NCBI RefSeq assembly: GCF_003732265.1
Contig: NZ_MOBK01000006.1
Location: 310,001-374,000 of the forward strand
Direction: 5' to 3'
Origin: Pseudomonas brassicacearum
GTDB lineage: Bacteria > Pseudomonadota > Gammaproteobacteria > Pseudomonadales > Pseudomonadaceae
DNA: 64,000 bases
Every line of letters begins with the position of its first letter. Within the stretch, counting starts at the first letter, position 1. Shown here piece by piece: positions 1 through 7,978 of this stretch. The notes beneath the pieces were generated by a model, which was not told the DNA's origin, did not search any database, and saw nothing but the letters and a program-made list of their open reading frames with translations. The position numbers and the translations under genes were made by a program.

Positions 1-480
1 GTGCAATTGGTGCGCGATCGGTTGCGCACGCACGCCACCGAGGCCCCACAGCGCGGACTGCAACTGGCGGCTGGTGTGTTCCAGGGTGTTGTAACGCAGG
101 GAGAACCAGGCCAACGGGTCGATCTGGCCGGCGAACAGACGGTCGCTGGCCAGACGGAACTGAATGAAGTTCGACAGCTGGGTTTCCGGCAGCGTGACGC
201 TTTCGTTCTGCGCGTTGAGGCCGTGGTAGACCAGCAGTCCATCGACGTCGTCGACTTCCTGGACCGTCAGCTTCCAGCCTTCGAAGTGAGTGATCGAGTC
301 ACCGGGCGAAAACCGCACGCGGGTGAGGGGCGCATTCCGTAGCGCGTACTGGCGAGTTTCGCCAGTGGCCGGGTAGAGCACGGTCAACAAGCGGCCGTCC
401 TGTGCCAGAACGGTGCCTAAACCCAGCTCGGCTTCGCTGTCACTGATCCAGCGTTGCCCCGGTTGATACTGCTGCGCCAT
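1..480 (-). CDS. rapA: RNA polymerase-associated ATPase RapA, N-terminal part (cut by window edge)
   Basis: The first 160 codons read from the ATG at 480 towards the left edge without a stop. RapA is a SWI2/SNF2-type ATPase that binds RNA polymerase and helps recycle it after transcription. The visible part begins [20 protein letters not shown] and contains the N-terminal Tudor-like module; the helicase motifs would lie beyond the window. The match to pseudomonad RapA is nearly word for word from memory. The gene points left, with about 218 bp separating it from the next gene, which runs the other way. Only the 5' end can be described. Confidence 0.95.
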   Translation of the reverse strand, partial: MAQQYQPGQRWISDSEAELGLGTVLAQDGRLLTVLYPATGETRQYALRNAPLTRVRFSPGDSITHFEGWKLTVQEVDDVDGLLVYHGLNAQNESVTLPETQLSNFIQFRLASDRLFAGQIDPLAWFSLRYNTLEHTSRQLQSALWGLGGVRAQPIAHQLH

Positions 481-698
481 GCTGCCTGACTCCCACCTTG
501 AAAAAGCGGGCTATCTTAACGGAAGGAGGCCCTCAGGGCCAAAGGACTCTCATAAAAACTCGCAGTCTTACGTTAGCCCAATGAGGCCGTGCCCGCAGGT
601 CGGGGCACCAATCAGTGCCAAACCGGTCACAGTTTGCGACCGATGGCTCAAGTCGCCATCCGCGCAGCCGACAGCCTGCTGACAGGAGACCCATAATT

Positions 699-1040
699 AT
701 GCTGCTACCGATGCTCCCCTTGAGCGCCGTGCCGATCACTTCACAGCACGACCCGATCCGCCAGCGCCCGGATATTCCGCCGGTGGTGCCGGTGCAGGAA
801 AGCTCGAACGAAAGCACGATCGACCTGCAGCAGCGCGATCCCGAAGAAGCGGCTTTTCAGCTGCGCGAGGAACAACGCCGCAAGCTGGAGCGCGAGCGTC
901 GCCGCCGCGAGGCCGATGAAGACCCCGAGGAGCACCTGGCGATTCCCGGTGACGAACTGAATGCCGACAACACCGTGCCGGTGGCGCCGCTGATGGAAGA
1001 TCAGCCGCGTCAGGGCTTGTGGGTCGATATTCAGATTTGA
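699..1040 (+). CDS. Conserved hypothetical protein with charged, glutamate/arginine-rich helix
   Basis: A protein of 113 residues. The ATG at 699 is preferred over the in-frame upstream start at 615 because a CAGGAGA ribosome-binding site lies at 682-688 and the upstream part looks non-coding. The middle (about residues 45-75) is almost all E, R, Q and K and should form a long charged helix or coiled coil; no signal peptide or membrane segment is visible. From memory similar proteins occur across Pseudomonas, sometimes labelled aspartate-semialdehyde dehydrogenase, which the sequence does not support: it has no nucleotide-binding or catalytic motif and is far too short. Function unknown. Confidence 0.75.
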   Translation: MLLPMLPLSAVPITSQHDPIRQRPDIPPVVPVQESSNESTIDLQQRDPEEAAFQLREEQRRKLERERRRREADEDPEEHLAIPGDELNADNTVPVAPLMEDQPRQGLWVDIQI

Positions 1041-1099
1041 GTTGTGGCGGGTCAGACCGCATTATTGCGACAAACCTGTCAAACGATGCACTGAGCACC

Positions 1100-1261
1100 A
1101 TGAGCCAAGACGATAAGCTGATTGATCTCAACTCTGAACGCGCCAAGCGAGTTCACGACCTGAATGAAAAACGTTTGAACGAAGTTCGTCAGGCGTTTGA
1201 GCAGGCGATGCCATTGGGCAAAGCCAAGAAGAAACCGAAGAACAAACCGAAAAAGCGTTGA
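1100..1261 (+). CDS. Small basic hypothetical protein (53 aa)
   Basis: The ATG at 1100 gives MSQDDKLIDLNSERAKR and so on, with a lysine/proline-rich tail ending KKPKNKPKKR. It is a soluble, strongly basic protein with a predicted helix in the first 40 residues. An in-frame upstream extension to 1019 exists but does not resemble coding sequence. The gene lies 59 bp after the preceding hypothetical and may be co-transcribed with it. From memory this is a conserved small Pseudomonas protein without known role; the basic tail could contact nucleic acid, but that is a guess. Confidence 0.7.
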   Translation: MSQDDKLIDLNSERAKRVHDLNEKRLNEVRQAFEQAMPLGKAKKKPKNKPKKR

Positions 1262-1325
1262 ACCCCCTGCATCTTTTGATGCAGGTCAGTTATTACCCCG
1301 CCTTTACGCCCGGTCTCGGGCGACA

Positions 1326-1339
1326 TTGATCCAGGTCAA
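1326..1339 (+). promoter_or_regulatory. ANR/FNR-type box upstream of ccoM
   Basis: TTGAT-CCAG-GTCAA matches the ANR/FNR consensus TTGAT-N4-ATCAA with one mismatch. It lies 66 bp upstream of the ccoM start, a spacing that fits an activator site at a low-oxygen promoter. The cbb3 oxidase genes of pseudomonads are known ANR targets. Binding is inferred from sequence only. Confidence 0.6.
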
Positions 1340-1404
1340 TTTTCTCTTCTGCCTGTTTGGTTAACTTAGCCCTATCGCAACAGGGCAAGCCCAGGAGGCC
1401 AGTC

Positions 1405-1518
1405 ATGTTTTTCGACAACGTGGTGATCGCCGGAGTGCTGACTGTCAGCCTCATGGTTATGTTTTTCGCAGGGTTTGGATTTTTTATCTGGAAGGATTCG
1501 CACAAGCGCAAACCGTAG
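1405..1518 (+). CDS. ccoM: Cytochrome cbb3 oxidase small subunit CcoM
   Basis: A 37-residue protein, MFFDNVVIAGVLTVSLMVMF onwards, ending FIWKDSHKRKP. It has one transmembrane helix (about residues 6-29) and a short basic cytoplasmic tail. Length, topology and residues match the CcoM peptide of Pseudomonas cbb3 cytochrome c oxidases, which stabilises the complex. The start is fixed by a strong AGGAGG at 1392-1397. A low-oxygen-type box lies upstream and a rho-independent terminator follows at 1553-1578, so this is a free-standing transcription unit away from the main cco operons. Recognition is by recall of the family. Confidence 0.8.
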   Translation: MFFDNVVIAGVLTVSLMVMFFAGFGFFIWKDSHKRKP

Positions 1519-1552
1519 TTCTTTCGGATGTAATGAGCACGCAAGGCATTTT

Positions 1553-1578
1553 GGGCAACTTCGGTTGCCCTTTTTTTT
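1553..1578 (+). terminator. Rho-independent terminator of ccoM
   Basis: GGGCAAC, a TTCG tetraloop and GTTGCCC form a perfect 7-bp stem followed by eight T residues. It ends the ccoM unit 35 bp after its stop. Confidence 0.9.
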
Positions 1579-1606
1579 GCCTGCAATTTAGATTTTGCAA
1601 TACAAA

Positions 1607-1705
1607 ACCCTTTTAGGAGTGAGCCTGCTCGCGATAGCGGTGTGTCAGTCACATTAATGCTGGATGTGCCGCCGCCATCGCGAGCAGGCTCACTCCTACA
1701 AGGGT
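1607..1705. repeat. REPIN (inverted pair of REP sequences, GTGAGCCTGCTCGCGAT subtype)
   Basis: Two inverted REP copies: AGGAGTGAGCCTGCTCGCGA and its complement, about 45 bp apart. It sits between the ccoM and pit terminators. This is the short chromosomal repeat family typical of P. fluorescens intergenic DNA. Confidence 0.85.
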
Positions 1706-1732
1706 TCTGCGTTGAATTTGAAATTGCGCCCA

Positions 1733-1766
1733 CAAAAAAGCCCGACGCAATGGTCGGGCTTTTTCA
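1733..1766 (-). terminator. Rho-independent terminator of the pit gene
   Basis: AGCCCGAC / GTCGGGCT stem (1739-1746 and 1753-1760) with six-base loop, flanked by A and T tracts, so it could work in both directions. It lies just past the stop of the phosphate transporter. Confidence 0.85.
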
Positions 1767-1781
1767 TTGCTTGGCGCTGTA

Positions 1782-3257
1782 TCAGCTACCCAGCGCCTTC
1801 GATGCCAGCCAGAACAGGCCGGCCGACAGGCCCACCGTCGCCGGCAGGGTCAGGACCCAAGCCAGCAGGATGGTTTTCACCGTGCCGCCTTGCAGGCCGC
1901 TTTTGTTTGCGACCATGGTCCCGGCAACGCCCGAGGACAGCACGTGGGTGGTGGAGACCGGCAGGCTGAAGATGTTGGCCAGGCCGATCATGCACGCGGT
2001 GGTGATCTGCGCCGACATGCCTTGGGCGTAAGTCATGCCTTGCTTGCCGATCTTCTCGCCGATGGTCAGTACCACGCGTTTCCAGCCCACCATGGTGCCC
2101 AGGCCCAGAGCAAGAGCCACCGCCAGAATCACCCAGAACGGCGCGTATTCGGTGGTCGTGGTCAGGTCTTTGCGCAGTTTGTCCAGGTCAGCCTTTTCAC
2201 GGGCATTGAGGGTAGGCAACTTGCCGACTTTCTTGGCCGTGTCATCCAGGCAGAGCAGGTAGCGACGCACTTCGATGCGGCTTTCCGACGACAACGAGTG
2301 GTAGTCCGATACACCTTTAAGGGTGCCGAGCAGGGCAGTGATGGTCGGTTCAGTCTGTTGCGGGTTACAACGGAATTTCTCCGGCAGATCACCTTCGATG
2401 CTTTTGCCCAGTGCCAGGTATTCACCCAGGGTGTCGGCGTTGCGCTTGTAGAACTGGCTCAGGTGCAGCGTCGCATCGCGAGTCCGCTCGATCTGGTACG
2501 TCGTGCTGCCCAGGTCGAGTACGAACTGCGCCGGTACGATACCGATCAGCACCAGCATGATCAGGCCGATACCTTTCTGGCCATCGTTGGAGCCGTGCAC
2601 GAAGCTCACGGCCATGGCCGAGATCACCAAGACCAGACGGTTCCAGAACGGTGGATGCTTCTTGTCATCGAGCTTGCGACGCTGATCCGGTGTCTTGTGC
2701 ATCTTCGACAGTGGACGCCACCATTTAAGGCCGATCAACACCAGAGCCGCGACGAGGAAGCCGGCCATTGGCGAGAACACCAGGGAGGCACCGATGTCGA
2801 TCGCCTTCTGCCAGTTCACGCCATCGGCCAACGGAATGTCGTTGATCAAGGCGTTGGCCAGGCCTACACCGAGGATCGAACCGATCAGGGTGTGGGAGCT
2901 GGAGGCCGGGATACCGAAGTACCAGGTGCCCAGGTTCCAGGTGATGGCAGCAGCAAGCAGCGAGAACACCATGGCCAGTCCGTGACCGGTGTTCACATTG
3001 ATCAGCAGTTCTACCGGCAGCAGGTGGACGATGGCATACGCCACGCCAACACCGCCCAGCAGCACGCCGAGGAAGTTGAACACCCCGGAAAAGAACACCG
3101 CCAGATGGGGCGGCATGGCTTTGGTGTAGATAACAGTGGCCACCGCGTTTGCGGTGTCATGAAAGCCGTTGATGAACTCGAAGGCGAGGACAAAGGCCAG
3201 GGCGAGCAAGAGGCTCACAAGCACCCAAGCATCCAGTCCGCTGAATAAATCGATCAT
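1782..3257 (-). CDS. pit: Low-affinity inorganic phosphate transporter, PiT family
   Basis: An inner-membrane phosphate transporter of 491 residues that couples uptake of phosphate (as metal-phosphate) to protons. The two family signatures are present: GFHDTANAVAT at residues 31-41 and HGSNDGQKGIGL near residue 220. The layout is the usual one: an N-terminal bundle of membrane helices, a long soluble central region rich in charged residues (about 240-390) and a C-terminal bundle. The start at 3257 (MIDLFSGLDAWV) is chosen because the 20 residues upstream in frame look unlike the family. No Pho box was recognised upstream. The gene is followed by a strong terminator and appears monocistronic. 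Confidence 0.93.
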   Translation of the reverse strand: MIDLFSGLDAWVLVSLLLALAFVLAFEFINGFHDTANAVATVIYTKAMPPHLAVFFSGVFNFLGVLLGGVGVAYAIVHLLPVELLINVNTGHGLAMVFSLLAAAITWNLGTWYFGIPASSSHTLIGSILGVGLANALINDIPLADGVNWQKAIDIGASLVFSPMAGFLVAALVLIGLKWWRPLSKMHKTPDQRRKLDDKKHPPFWNRLVLVISAMAVSFVHGSNDGQKGIGLIMLVLIGIVPAQFVLDLGSTTYQIERTRDATLHLSQFYKRNADTLGEYLALGKSIEGDLPEKFRCNPQQTEPTITALLGTLKGVSDYHSLSSESRIEVRRYLLCLDDTAKKVGKLPTLNAREKADLDKLRKDLTTTTEYAPFWVILAVALALGLGTMVGWKRVVLTIGEKIGKQGMTYAQGMSAQITTACMIGLANIFSLPVSTTHVLSSGVAGTMVANKSGLQGGTVKTILLAWVLTLPATVGLSAGLFWLASKALGS

Positions 3258-3633
3258 GAAGGTTTTCTGACCCGGTCGTAAGGGGGCGCGATTATGCCAG
3301 AAAAGACTGCTAATCAATGCACTTGCTGCTCATCGGTAACATTCTTCAACGAATTAATTGGCGAGGTGCGCCTATCTCCCAGCGTTTTACCGGGATTTGC
3401 AAGCCGTTGAATTCATAGGGAAAGACAGCGGGCACAAGGGTTTCTCTCGTGTAGTCGAGAGGCTTGAACGCTTGTGTGAAATATCTGAGAAGAGGGTCAG
3501 AAACGAGCCATTTGCCTCATCCGAGGGCTGAGGTGGCCGCTGCCCGCTTGTAGCGGGCACGAAAGGCTTGATCGATGCCACCCGCTTTTAGCGGGAGCCG
3601 ACGCAGACCCCTGAAAGAAATCGGGCCGAGGCG
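3258..3633. other. Intergenic region with two small GC-rich hairpins
   Basis: No gene is supported here. Two closely related stem-loops lie near its end: GCCCGCT-TGT-AGCGGGC at 3542-3558 and CCCGCT-TTT-AGCGGG at 3581-3595. They may be REP remnants or an RNA structure. The pit promoter should lie near 3260-3340. Confidence 0.4.
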
Positions 3634-3834
3634 TCAAGGCTCTTCGGCTTTGAGTTCCTTTTCCATCTTCTGCAGTTCTTGGGTGAACGCCTGGTCCTGA
3701 ACGGTGGCGCGTTTACGCCAGGGTTTACGTTCCGGTTCGGGCTGGGCGGCGTAGGTGGTGACTTCCCCGCCGTAAACTTCCTTGTAACGTTGTTCCTGGC
3801 GCTCAAGTTCCGCGCGCAGTTCGTCTTTCGTCAC
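3634..3834 (-). CDS. Conserved hypothetical protein (66 aa)
   Basis: Start chosen at a GTG (3834), with AGGTAG 6 bases upstream, reading [21 protein letters not shown] longer in-frame extension to an upstream start is possible but looks non-coding. The protein is hydrophilic, with two charged helices (residues 2-20 and 48-64) separated by a Pro/Arg-rich linker; it has no membrane segment or signal. I do not recognise a function. It lies upstream of and away from the pca cluster and shares no obvious operon. Confidence 0.65.
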   Translation of the reverse strand: MTKDELRAELERQEQRYKEVYGGEVTTYAAQPEPERKPWRKRATVQDQAFTQELQKMEKELKAEEP

Positions 3835-4509
3835 AGTGCTACCTGTATGAGTTGGGATAATTTCCGGTGAAACGCGCTGCATCGAGTCGATTGACCACGC
3901 TCATAAAAAGGGTAATGCCCGGGAAGGCAACCTTTTGACGGCATGTGAACAATACTTCCATGTTGCAGGCGGCCACGACACCAGAGAAAAACAGCTGACG
4001 TAGCATCAGGTTCCTGTTTCAGCGAGCGCATTGGCGGAGCATATGCAATGAGCGTCAGGCGCTTGCTGCGGGCAACGACAATGGGACATCGCGCTGCCGG
4101 GTGACAGAGTCGGTGGATAAAAAACCGTTTCGCCACTGGATTGCATTATAGCGGTCGATTCGAAGAACACTATCACCGAGGCGTTAAAAGTAGTTCGTCA
4201 TGTGTGATTGTTTTGTTACTGACAAGTGTTAACGGCAACTAGGAGGCCGATGATGTCATTGTGCAGCGATGTCTTTCTGGCGCCATTAAGGCGAACAACT
4301 TAAACCGCTTACATCGACCTTTAAAAAGTCGACCAGACAAAAAATAAAGCGGGCAGTTAATGGCGGGAATCGCATCAGGCCCCGCGTGCCACCGATTGCG
4401 ATTATCGGCCTGTCGTCCGATAATCGCCCAATCTTGGCGGTCCCGGACTTGTGTGCAGAAGCGGGGGCCGCGTGTAATAGCCGCTGTTCCGCCTCGGAAA
4501 GGACCTGTC
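3835..4509. other. Long intergenic region before pcaR
   Basis: About 675 bp without a conventional gene and visibly richer in AT from about 4140 on, as expected for the pcaR promoter. The only coding-like item is a 16-codon ORF behind an AGGAGG at 4241-4246, listed separately. No palindrome of the PcaR type was seen in this stretch. Confidence 0.4.
4253..4303 (+). CDS. Possible 16-codon leader peptide upstream of pcaR
   Basis: ATG at 4253 with a perfect AGGAGG six bases upstream, reading MSLCSDVFLAPLRRTT and stop. A second in-frame ATG lies directly before it. The ribosome-binding site is stronger than that of pcaR itself. There is no further support: no attenuator hairpin was found, so this is only a candidate leader or upstream ORF in the pcaR transcript. 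Confidence 0.25.
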   Translation: MSLCSDVFLAPLRRTT

Positions 4510-5352
4510 ATGAACGATCAAATGCGCAACTCTTTCACTTCAGTGGCGCCGCCGATCGTCGCCTCACCCGCAAAGCGAATCCAGGCCCTGACCGGCGATC
4601 CTGACTTCATGACCTCCCTGGCGCGTGGCCTGGCGGTGGTACAAGCGTTTCAAGAGCGCAAGCGCCACCTGACAATCGCCCAGATCAGCCACCGCACGGA
4701 AATTCCCCGCGCCGCCGTGCGCCGTTGCCTGCATACCCTGATCAAACTCGGCTACGCCACCACCGACGGCCGCACCTATTCGCTCCTGCCCAAGGTGTTG
4801 ACCCTGGGCCACGCCTATTTGTCTTCGACGCCCCTGGCGGTATCGGCCCAGCCGTACCTGGACCGCATGAGCGAGCAACTGCACGAAGCCTGCAACATGG
4901 CCACGCTGGAGGGTGATGACATTTTGTACATCGCGCGCTCGGCGACCACGCAGCGGCTGATTTCAGTCGACCTTTCAGTCGGCGGGCGCTTACCGGCCTA
5001 TTGCACTTCAATGGGACGGATTCTTCTCGCCGCGCTGGACGACACTTCGTTGCGCGAATACCTCGATCATGCAGAACTGCAGGCCAAGACCAGTCGCACG
5101 CTGCACACTCCCGAAGCGTTGCTCGAATGCCTGCAAGAGGTGCGGCAACAAGGTTGGTGCATCGTCGATCAGGAACTGGAACAGGGCCTGCGCTCGATTG
5201 CCGTGCCGGTGTACGACGCGTCCGGCCAGGTTGTGGCCGCCTTGAACGTCAGCACCCACGCCGGCCGTGTCAGTCGCAACGAACTGGAACAACGCTTCCT
5301 GCCCGGACTGCTCAGCGCCAGTCGCGACCTCAGCGCACAGCTCTTCGCATGA
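4510..5352 (+). CDS. pcaR: IclR-family regulator of the beta-ketoadipate pathway PcaR
   Basis: A 280-residue IclR-type regulator. A winged helix-turn-helix occupies about residues 35-95 (TIAQISHRTEIPRAAVRRCL) and the effector-binding IclR domain the rest, with GRILLAALDD and LRSIAVPVYDASGQVVAALN typical of the family. PcaR activates pca genes with beta-ketoadipate as co-inducer and represses its own gene in P. putida. The ATG at 4510 is chosen for GAAAGGA upstream and agreement with the family; an upstream in-frame extension looks spurious. It heads the pca cluster, and an operator of its type lies 31 bp past its stop. Confidence 0.93.
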   Translation: MNDQMRNSFTSVAPPIVASPAKRIQALTGDPDFMTSLARGLAVVQAFQERKRHLTIAQISHRTEIPRAAVRRCLHTLIKLGYATTDGRTYSLLPKVLTLGHAYLSSTPLAVSAQPYLDRMSEQLHEACNMATLEGDDILYIARSATTQRLISVDLSVGGRLPAYCTSMGRILLAALDDTSLREYLDHAELQAKTSRTLHTPEALLECLQEVRQQGWCIVDQELEQGLRSIAVPVYDASGQVVAALNVSTHAGRVSRNELEQRFLPGLLSASRDLSAQLFA

Positions 5353-5382
5353 GCCCCCAACCTAAGCCTTCCATCTAAGATG

Positions 5383-5414
5383 TTCGATAAACGCACAGAC
5401 TTGCGTTTATCGAA
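5383..5414. promoter_or_regulatory. PcaR operator upstream of pcaK (perfect 13-bp inverted repeat)
   Basis: TTCGATAAACGCA and TGCGTTTATCGAA are exact complements separated by six bases (CAGACT). The half site matches the TTCGATAATCG-type elements known from PcaR-controlled promoters in P. putida. It lies 92 bp before the pcaK start. Confidence 0.75.
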
Positions 5415-5505
5415 TTGACGCTCTTTCCCCTTGATCATTACTGTCGCGGCAGCGCCAGCTCAGGCTGGCACCTGTCCGACTGCGTTCTTGCGTGGAATAA
5501 AAATA

Positions 5506-6852
5506 ATGAACCAGCCCCAGTCTGCTGTAGGTAACTGCCTCGACGTGCAGTCCTTCATCAATGCTCAACCCATTTCGCGCTATCAGTGGCGAGTGGTGAT
5601 CCTGTGTTTCCTGATTGTCTTCCTCGATGGCCTCGACACCGCGGCCATGGGCTTTATTGCGCCTGCGTTGTCGCAGGATTGGGGGATCGACCGCGCCAGT
5701 CTCGGCCCGGTGATGAGTGCCGCATTGATCGGCATGGTCTTCGGCGCGCTGGGTTCCGGCCCGTTGGCTGACCGCTTCGGGCGCAAAGTCGTGCTGGTTG
5801 GCGCGGTGTTGTTGTTTGGCGCCTTCAGTCTGGCCTCGGCCTACAGCACCAATGTCGATCAATTGCTGGTGCTGCGTTTCCTCACCGGCCTGGGCCTTGG
5901 CGCCGGCATGCCGAACGCCACCACGCTGCTGTCGGAATACACCCCGGAGCGCAAGAAGTCCCTGCTGGTGACCAGCATGTTCTGCGGCTTCAACCTCGGC
6001 ATGGCCGGCGGCGGGTTTATCTCGGCCAAGTTGATCCCGGCGTTCGGTTGGCACAGTCTGCTGTTGATCGGCGGGATTCTGCCGCTGATCCTCTCGGTCG
6101 TCCTGCTGTTCTGGCTGCCGGAATCGGCGCGCTACCTTGTAGTCCGCAACCGCGGCACCGACAAAGTACGCAAGACGTTGGCGCCCATCGACCCGACCCT
6201 CGTCGCCCAGGCTTCCAGCTTCAGCGTGCCGGAACAGAAAACCGTGAAGGCGCGCAACGTGTTCGCGGTGATCTTCTCCGGCACCTACAGCACCGGCACC
6301 TTGCTGCTGTGGCTGACCTATTTCATGGGCCTGGTGATCGTGTACCTGCTGACCAGTTGGCTGCCGACACTGATGCGCGACAGCGGCGCGAGCATGGAGC
6401 AGGCCGCGTTCATTGGCGCGCTGTTCCAGTTTGGCGGGGTGCTGAGTGCGGTGGGCGTAGGCTGGGCGATGGACCGGTTCAATCCGCACAAGGTCATCGG
6501 CATTTTCTACCTGCTGGCCGGGGTGTTTGCCTACGCGGTGGGGCAGAGCCTGGGCAACATCACGCTGTTGGCGACGTTGGTGCTGGTGGCAGGTATGTGC
6601 GTCAACGGTGCGCAATCGGCGATGCCTTCCTTGGCGGCGCGGTTTTATCCGACACAAGGGCGGGCGACCGGGGTGTCGTGGATGCTCGGGATTGGCCGGT
6701 TTGGCGCAATTCTCGGGGCATGGATGGGCGCGACGTTGCTCGGGCTGGGCTGGAATTTCGAGCAAGTGCTGACGGCGCTGGTGATTCCGGCGGCGCTGGC
6801 GACCACGGCGGTGGTGATCAAGGGCATGGTCAGTCATGCGGATGCGACCTGA
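5506..6852 (+). CDS. pcaK: 4-hydroxybenzoate/protocatechuate transporter PcaK (MFS)
   Basis: A 448-residue proton symporter of the aromatic acid:H+ branch of the major facilitator superfamily, in the inner membrane. The DGxD motif in the first helix (Asp41 and Asp44, FLDGLDTAAMGF) that PcaK needs for transport is present. So are the loop signature GPLADRFGRK and about 12 membrane helices. The ATG at 5506 gives MNQPQSAVGN, the expected hydrophilic N-terminus; an earlier in-frame start adds an atypical 25 residues. It is the first gene after the PcaR operator and imports 4-hydroxybenzoate and protocatechuate for the downstream enzymes. PcaK also affects chemotaxis in P. putida. Confidence 0.93.
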   Translation: MNQPQSAVGNCLDVQSFINAQPISRYQWRVVILCFLIVFLDGLDTAAMGFIAPALSQDWGIDRASLGPVMSAALIGMVFGALGSGPLADRFGRKVVLVGAVLLFGAFSLASAYSTNVDQLLVLRFLTGLGLGAGMPNATTLLSEYTPERKKSLLVTSMFCGFNLGMAGGGFISAKLIPAFGWHSLLLIGGILPLILSVVLLFWLPESARYLVVRNRGTDKVRKTLAPIDPTLVAQASSFSVPEQKTVKARNVFAVIFSGTYSTGTLLLWLTYFMGLVIVYLLTSWLPTLMRDSGASMEQAAFIGALFQFGGVLSAVGVGWAMDRFNPHKVIGIFYLLAGVFAYAVGQSLGNITLLATLVLVAGMCVNGAQSAMPSLAARFYPTQGRATGVSWMLGIGRFGAILGAWMGATLLGLGWNFEQVLTALVIPAALATTAVVIKGMVSHADAT

Positions 6853-6890
6853 CAGCCTGATCTGGAATCTTCAGCGGTTTTGATGGCCTC

Positions 6891-6954
6891 TTCGCGAGCA
6901 AGCCCGCTCCCACATTAGAACGCGGTCAACTGTGGGAGCGGGCTTGCTCGAGAA
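6891..6954. repeat. REPIN (inverted REP pair)
   Basis: Inverted copies of the GTGGGAGCGGGCTTGCTCG family (TTCGCGAGCAAGCCCGCTCCCACA and its complement, the right copy with GAGAAG in place of GCGAAG). It lies between pcaK and the second PcaR site and may end pcaK transcription. Confidence 0.85.
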
Positions 6955-6987
6955 GCTTTTGATCATCGGTAGGCAGCCAACAATATG

Positions 6988-7019
6988 TTCGATAAACGAA
7001 CACTTAGTCGATTATCGGA
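6988..7019. promoter_or_regulatory. Second PcaR-type operator, upstream of pcaI
   Basis: TTCGATAAACGA and TCGATTATCGGA are near complements (two mismatches) with eight bases between. The element sits about 100 bp before the CoA-transferase start, as in P. putida pcaIJ. It implies that pcaI onward is a separate PcaR-controlled unit. Confidence 0.7.
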
Positions 7020-7120
7020 TTGTTTGGTGTTTTGCACAGGCTTAACCTTCAGTCATTCCGGCGCGCGCATCGCGCCTTTTTCATCCACTGTCGGTTGATA
7101 ACAAAACGGGAGCCTGCCCC

Positions 7121-7978
7121 ATGGCTGAAATCCTTTCGCTGCACGACGCGGTGAAGCAATTCGTAAACGACGGCGATACCGTCGCGCTCGAAGGCTTTAC
7201 CCATCTGATCCCTACGGCGGCGGGTCATGAAATCATTCGTCAGGGCAAGAAAGACCTGACGCTGGTGCGCATGACCCCGGACTTGATCTACGACCAGTTG
7301 ATCGGCGCCGGTTGTGCTCGCAAATTGATTTTCTCCTGGGGCGGCAACCCGGGTGTGGGTTCGCTGCACCGTCTGCGTGATGCCGTCGAGAAACAGTGGC
7401 CGCATCCGCTGGAGATCGAAGAGCACAGCCACGCCGACCTGGCCAATGCCTACGTCGCTGGCGCTTCCGGCCTACCGTTCGCGGTGCTGCGGGCCTACGC
7501 CGGTTCCGACCTGCCAAAGGTCAATCCACTGATCAAGACCGTCACCTGCCCGTTCACCGGTGAAGTGTTGGCGGCGGTGCCGTCGGTGCGTCCGGACATC
7601 ACCGTGATTCACGCGCAGAAAGCCGACCGCAAAGGCAACGTGCTGCTGTGGGGCATTCTCGGGGTGCAGAAAGAAGCCGCACTGGCCGCCAAGCGTTGCA
7701 TCGTCACCGTCGAAGAAATCGTCGACGACCTCAATGCCCCGATGAACTCCTGCGTCCTGCCGACTTGGGCCTTGAGCGCGGTTTGCCTCGTCCCTGGCGG
7801 CGCGCATCCGTCCTACGCCCACGGTTACAACGAGCGTGACAACCGCTTCTACCAGGCCTGGGACCCGATTGCCCGCGACCGTGAAACCTTCACCGCGTGG
7901 ATCAACGAATACATCCACGGCTGCGCTGACTTCAGCGAGTTCCAGGCCAAGCTGGCCGCTGCTTCGGAGGCCAAGTAA
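7121..7978 (+). CDS. pcaI: 3-oxoadipate CoA-transferase subunit A (long CatI-like form)
   Basis: The 285-residue alpha subunit of the enzyme moving CoA from succinyl-CoA to beta-ketoadipate. It carries family motifs such as SWGGNPGVGSLHRLRDAVE and ADRKGNVLLWGILGVQKEA. Its length fits the CatI/glutaconate-CoA-transferase-like type (about 280 residues) rather than the 231-residue PcaI of P. putida, so catI is an equally good name. ATG at 7121 follows ACGGGAG. The stop overlaps the start of subunit B by one base (TAATG), as expected for translationally coupled partners. A PcaR-type operator lies upstream. Confidence 0.9.
   Translation: MAEILSLHDAVKQFVNDGDTVALEGFTHLIPTAAGHEIIRQGKKDLTLVRMTPDLIYDQLIGAGCARKLIFSWGGNPGVGSLHRLRDAVEKQWPHPLEIEEHSHADLANAYVAGASGLPFAVLRAYAGSDLPKVNPLIKTVTCPFTGEVLAAVPSVRPDITVIHAQKADRKGNVLLWGILGVQKEAALAAKRCIVTVEEIVDDLNAPMNSCVLPTWALSAVCLVPGGAHPSYAHGYNERDNRFYQAWDPIARDRETFTAWINEYIHGCADFSEFQAKLAAASEAK

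Noticed and set aside
699..1040. Aspartate-semialdehyde dehydrogenase label for the 113-residue protein
   Set aside because: The protein is short, highly charged and lacks any dehydrogenase motif; the label seems to be an inherited error.
1767..3248. A 493-codon plus-strand open frame opposite the phosphate transporter
   Set aside because: It is antisense to a clear PiT gene; the translation is low-complexity and rich in His, Gln and Arg, typical of the shadow of a high-GC gene.
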